This document shows positions 14,783 to 15,694 of a stretch of 15,694 nt of DNA, piece after piece. The position numbers were made by a program, and so were the translations under genes. How positions within the stretch are numbered: the first letter of the stretch is position 1; every line of letters starts with the position of its first letter. The stretch comes from Synechococcales cyanobacterium PMM_0003 (GTDB taxonomy: Bacteria > Cyanobacteriota > Cyanobacteriia > Pseudanabaenales > Pseudanabaenaceae). Under the pieces are notes generated by a model, which saw only the letters and a program-made list of their open reading frames with translations, made no database searches and was not told where the DNA came from. Location: contig CASBRC010000158.1 of assembly GCA_949128015.1 (NCBI GenBank), positions 1-15,694 of the forward strand. Direction: 5' to 3'.

Positions 14783-15516
14783 TTGTAAACCAAGTCCCAG
14801 ATGGATGGGAAACGATCTATCAGCGCTCCCATGCTCTACTAGCAGCTCAATTGGGCGGACATTGGAAACGCTCCCATGCTCCACTTCGCCTTTATGAAAC
14901 GATTGCCGCAATCTCCCATCATGATGATCTTGAAAAGGAATGGAAAGGTAGTCACTTAACTGAAGTTGGTGCGCCTTTAGACTTTACTTTAGGAAAAGAG
15001 TCCCCAGAAGTGTCAGAGGCTTTGAAAAAGCACTTGGACGAATCACGCTATAGAGGGCGGTGGGTCGCTATGCTAACTTCTATGCACGCTTGCTATCTCA
15101 ATCAAAGCAAAAAAGAACTCTCTGAAGATTGGCGCAGTTTTCTCGAAACGCAATCGCGAAATCAGGAACAATGGCAAAAAGATTTAAATATAACTAAAGA
15201 GGAAGCAGAATTTGCCTACGGATTTATGCAATTCTGCGATCGCCTCTCTTTGATTTTGGTACAGCGACAAGTTCCAGAGGATGGTAGAGCTTTAGAGATT
15301 AACCATGGCATGGATAACCAGCGCTACGATCTACGCTGTTTAGCGAACGGGAATTTAACCGTAGAGCCTTGGAACTTTGTAGATGACGAGTTCACAGTTA
15401 ATGTGGAATCTTGCCATTTGTCAGAACTGAAGTACGAAAGTGATGAGGCTTTGATCGATGCTCTCAAACAAGCCCCAATTAAAGTCTTGACATGGACATT
15501 TACCAAACAGAAATAA
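14779..15516 (+). CDS. DUF3891-family protein with HD-like residues
   Basis: 245 residues matching the DUF3891 family from memory: WETIYQRSHALLAAQLGGHW at 10-29, AAISHHDD at 43-50, GAPLDFT at 64-70, WVAMLTSMHACYL at 95-107 and FMQFCDRLSLIL at 149-160. His18, His47/His48-Asp49, His103 and Asp154 occur in the order expected for an HD-domain metal site (H...HD...H...D). That suggests a metal-dependent phosphohydrolase or, as in a few HD proteins, a diiron oxygenase. The family has no assigned function that I know of. The 4-base overlap with the preceding diiron oxidase gene argues for a shared pathway or complex. The C-terminal 60 residues (beta-rich) are less conserved. Confidence 0.8.
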   Translation: MIVNQVPDGWETIYQRSHALLAAQLGGHWKRSHAPLRLYETIAAISHHDDLEKEWKGSHLTEVGAPLDFTLGKESPEVSEALKKHLDESRYRGRWVAMLTSMHACYLNQSKKELSEDWRSFLETQSRNQEQWQKDLNITKEEAEFAYGFMQFCDRLSLILVQRQVPEDGRALEINHGMDNQRYDLRCLANGNLTVEPWNFVDDEFTVNVESCHLSELKYESDEALIDALKQAPIKVLTWTFTKQK

Positions 15517-15527
15517 CCAAAAATCCT

Positions 15528-15694
15528 ATGAATAAGTCCTCATTACAGTCTAAAGCGATTTCTCAAGCAAATTCCAAAAGTGTGGTTAAAAACTATCCAG
15601 CATTGCCATTTAACCAAGCACCATTTAACCAAGCGCCATCTAACCAAACGCCATCTAACCAAACGCCTCGAGAGATATTCTTCTGCCCTGATGA
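15528..15694 (+). CDS. Start of a gene with tandem pentapeptide repeats (cut by window end)
   Basis: An open frame begins at ATG 15528, 11 bases after the DUF3891 stop, and stays open for 55 codons to the window edge. The visible N-terminus is polar (MNKSSLQSKAISQANSKSVV) and then has four copies of a five-residue unit, (F/S)NQ(A/T)P, before REIFFCPD. It is likely the third gene of the same operon. The repeat region looks like a flexible linker preceding a folded domain that lies outside the window. No ribosome site is clear; the start is the first ATG after the upstream stop. The product cannot be named. Confidence 0.6.
   Translation, partial: MNKSSLQSKAISQANSKSVVKNYPALPFNQAPFNQAPSNQTPSNQTPREIFFCPD
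15606..15665 (+). repeat. Four tandem 15-base units
   Basis: Four head-to-tail copies at 15606-15620, 15621-15635, 15636-15650 and 15651-15665. Units 1 and 2 differ at one base and units 3 and 4 are identical; the two pairs differ at C/T and A/G positions. The unit length is a multiple of three, so copy-number changes keep the reading frame. Confidence 0.9.

Overview
The window is chromosomal DNA from a cyanobacterium. Four things point there: the HIP1 octamer GCGATCGC occurs more than twenty times in the first 6.2 kb; there is a ferredoxin-dependent glutamate synthase; there is a lipid-A-disaccharide-synthase-related protein of the cyanobacterial/plastid type; and several proteins are cyanobacterial variants of wider families (Aat, TspO, a small four-cysteine protein). 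A Pseudanabaena-like organism is my guess from the overall look, not something the sequence proves. No rRNA, tRNA, CRISPR array, prophage or intact insertion sequence was seen.

Left part (1-2577): a hicA-hicB toxin-antitoxin pair overlapping by one base, a TauE/SafE membrane transporter starting 4 bases after hicB, and an alpha/beta hydrolase, all on the plus strand. The hydrolase converges on a lipid-A-disaccharide-synthase-related gene (2577-3791, minus) across a strong hairpin.

Middle (3792-6709): a small cysteine-rich protein (plus) converges on a membrane-anchored Ser/Thr protein kinase (minus), with the two stop codons overlapping. Next comes aat (minus), the leucyl/phenylalanyl-tRNA-protein transferase of the N-degron pathway. 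Then glsF (6710-11338, minus), the 4.6-kb ferredoxin-dependent GOGAT that carries out the last step of ammonium assimilation.

Right part (11339-15694), all plus: an EVE-domain protein, an exported LEA-like helical repeat protein, a TspO/MBR protein, and a tight cluster. The cluster is a heme-oxygenase-like putative diiron oxidase, a DUF3891 protein whose residues resemble an HD-domain metal site (ATGA overlap), and, 11 bases later, the start of a gene with tandem five-residue repeats that runs off the window. This cluster is the best candidate here for an undescribed pathway.

Five long palindromes of 34-53 bases, at least three of them clearly one family, lie in the intergenic gaps. Their arms differ between copies by compensatory changes, so the structure rather than the sequence appears to be kept. 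Three of the five lie between divergently transcribed genes, where a simple terminator role does not fit.
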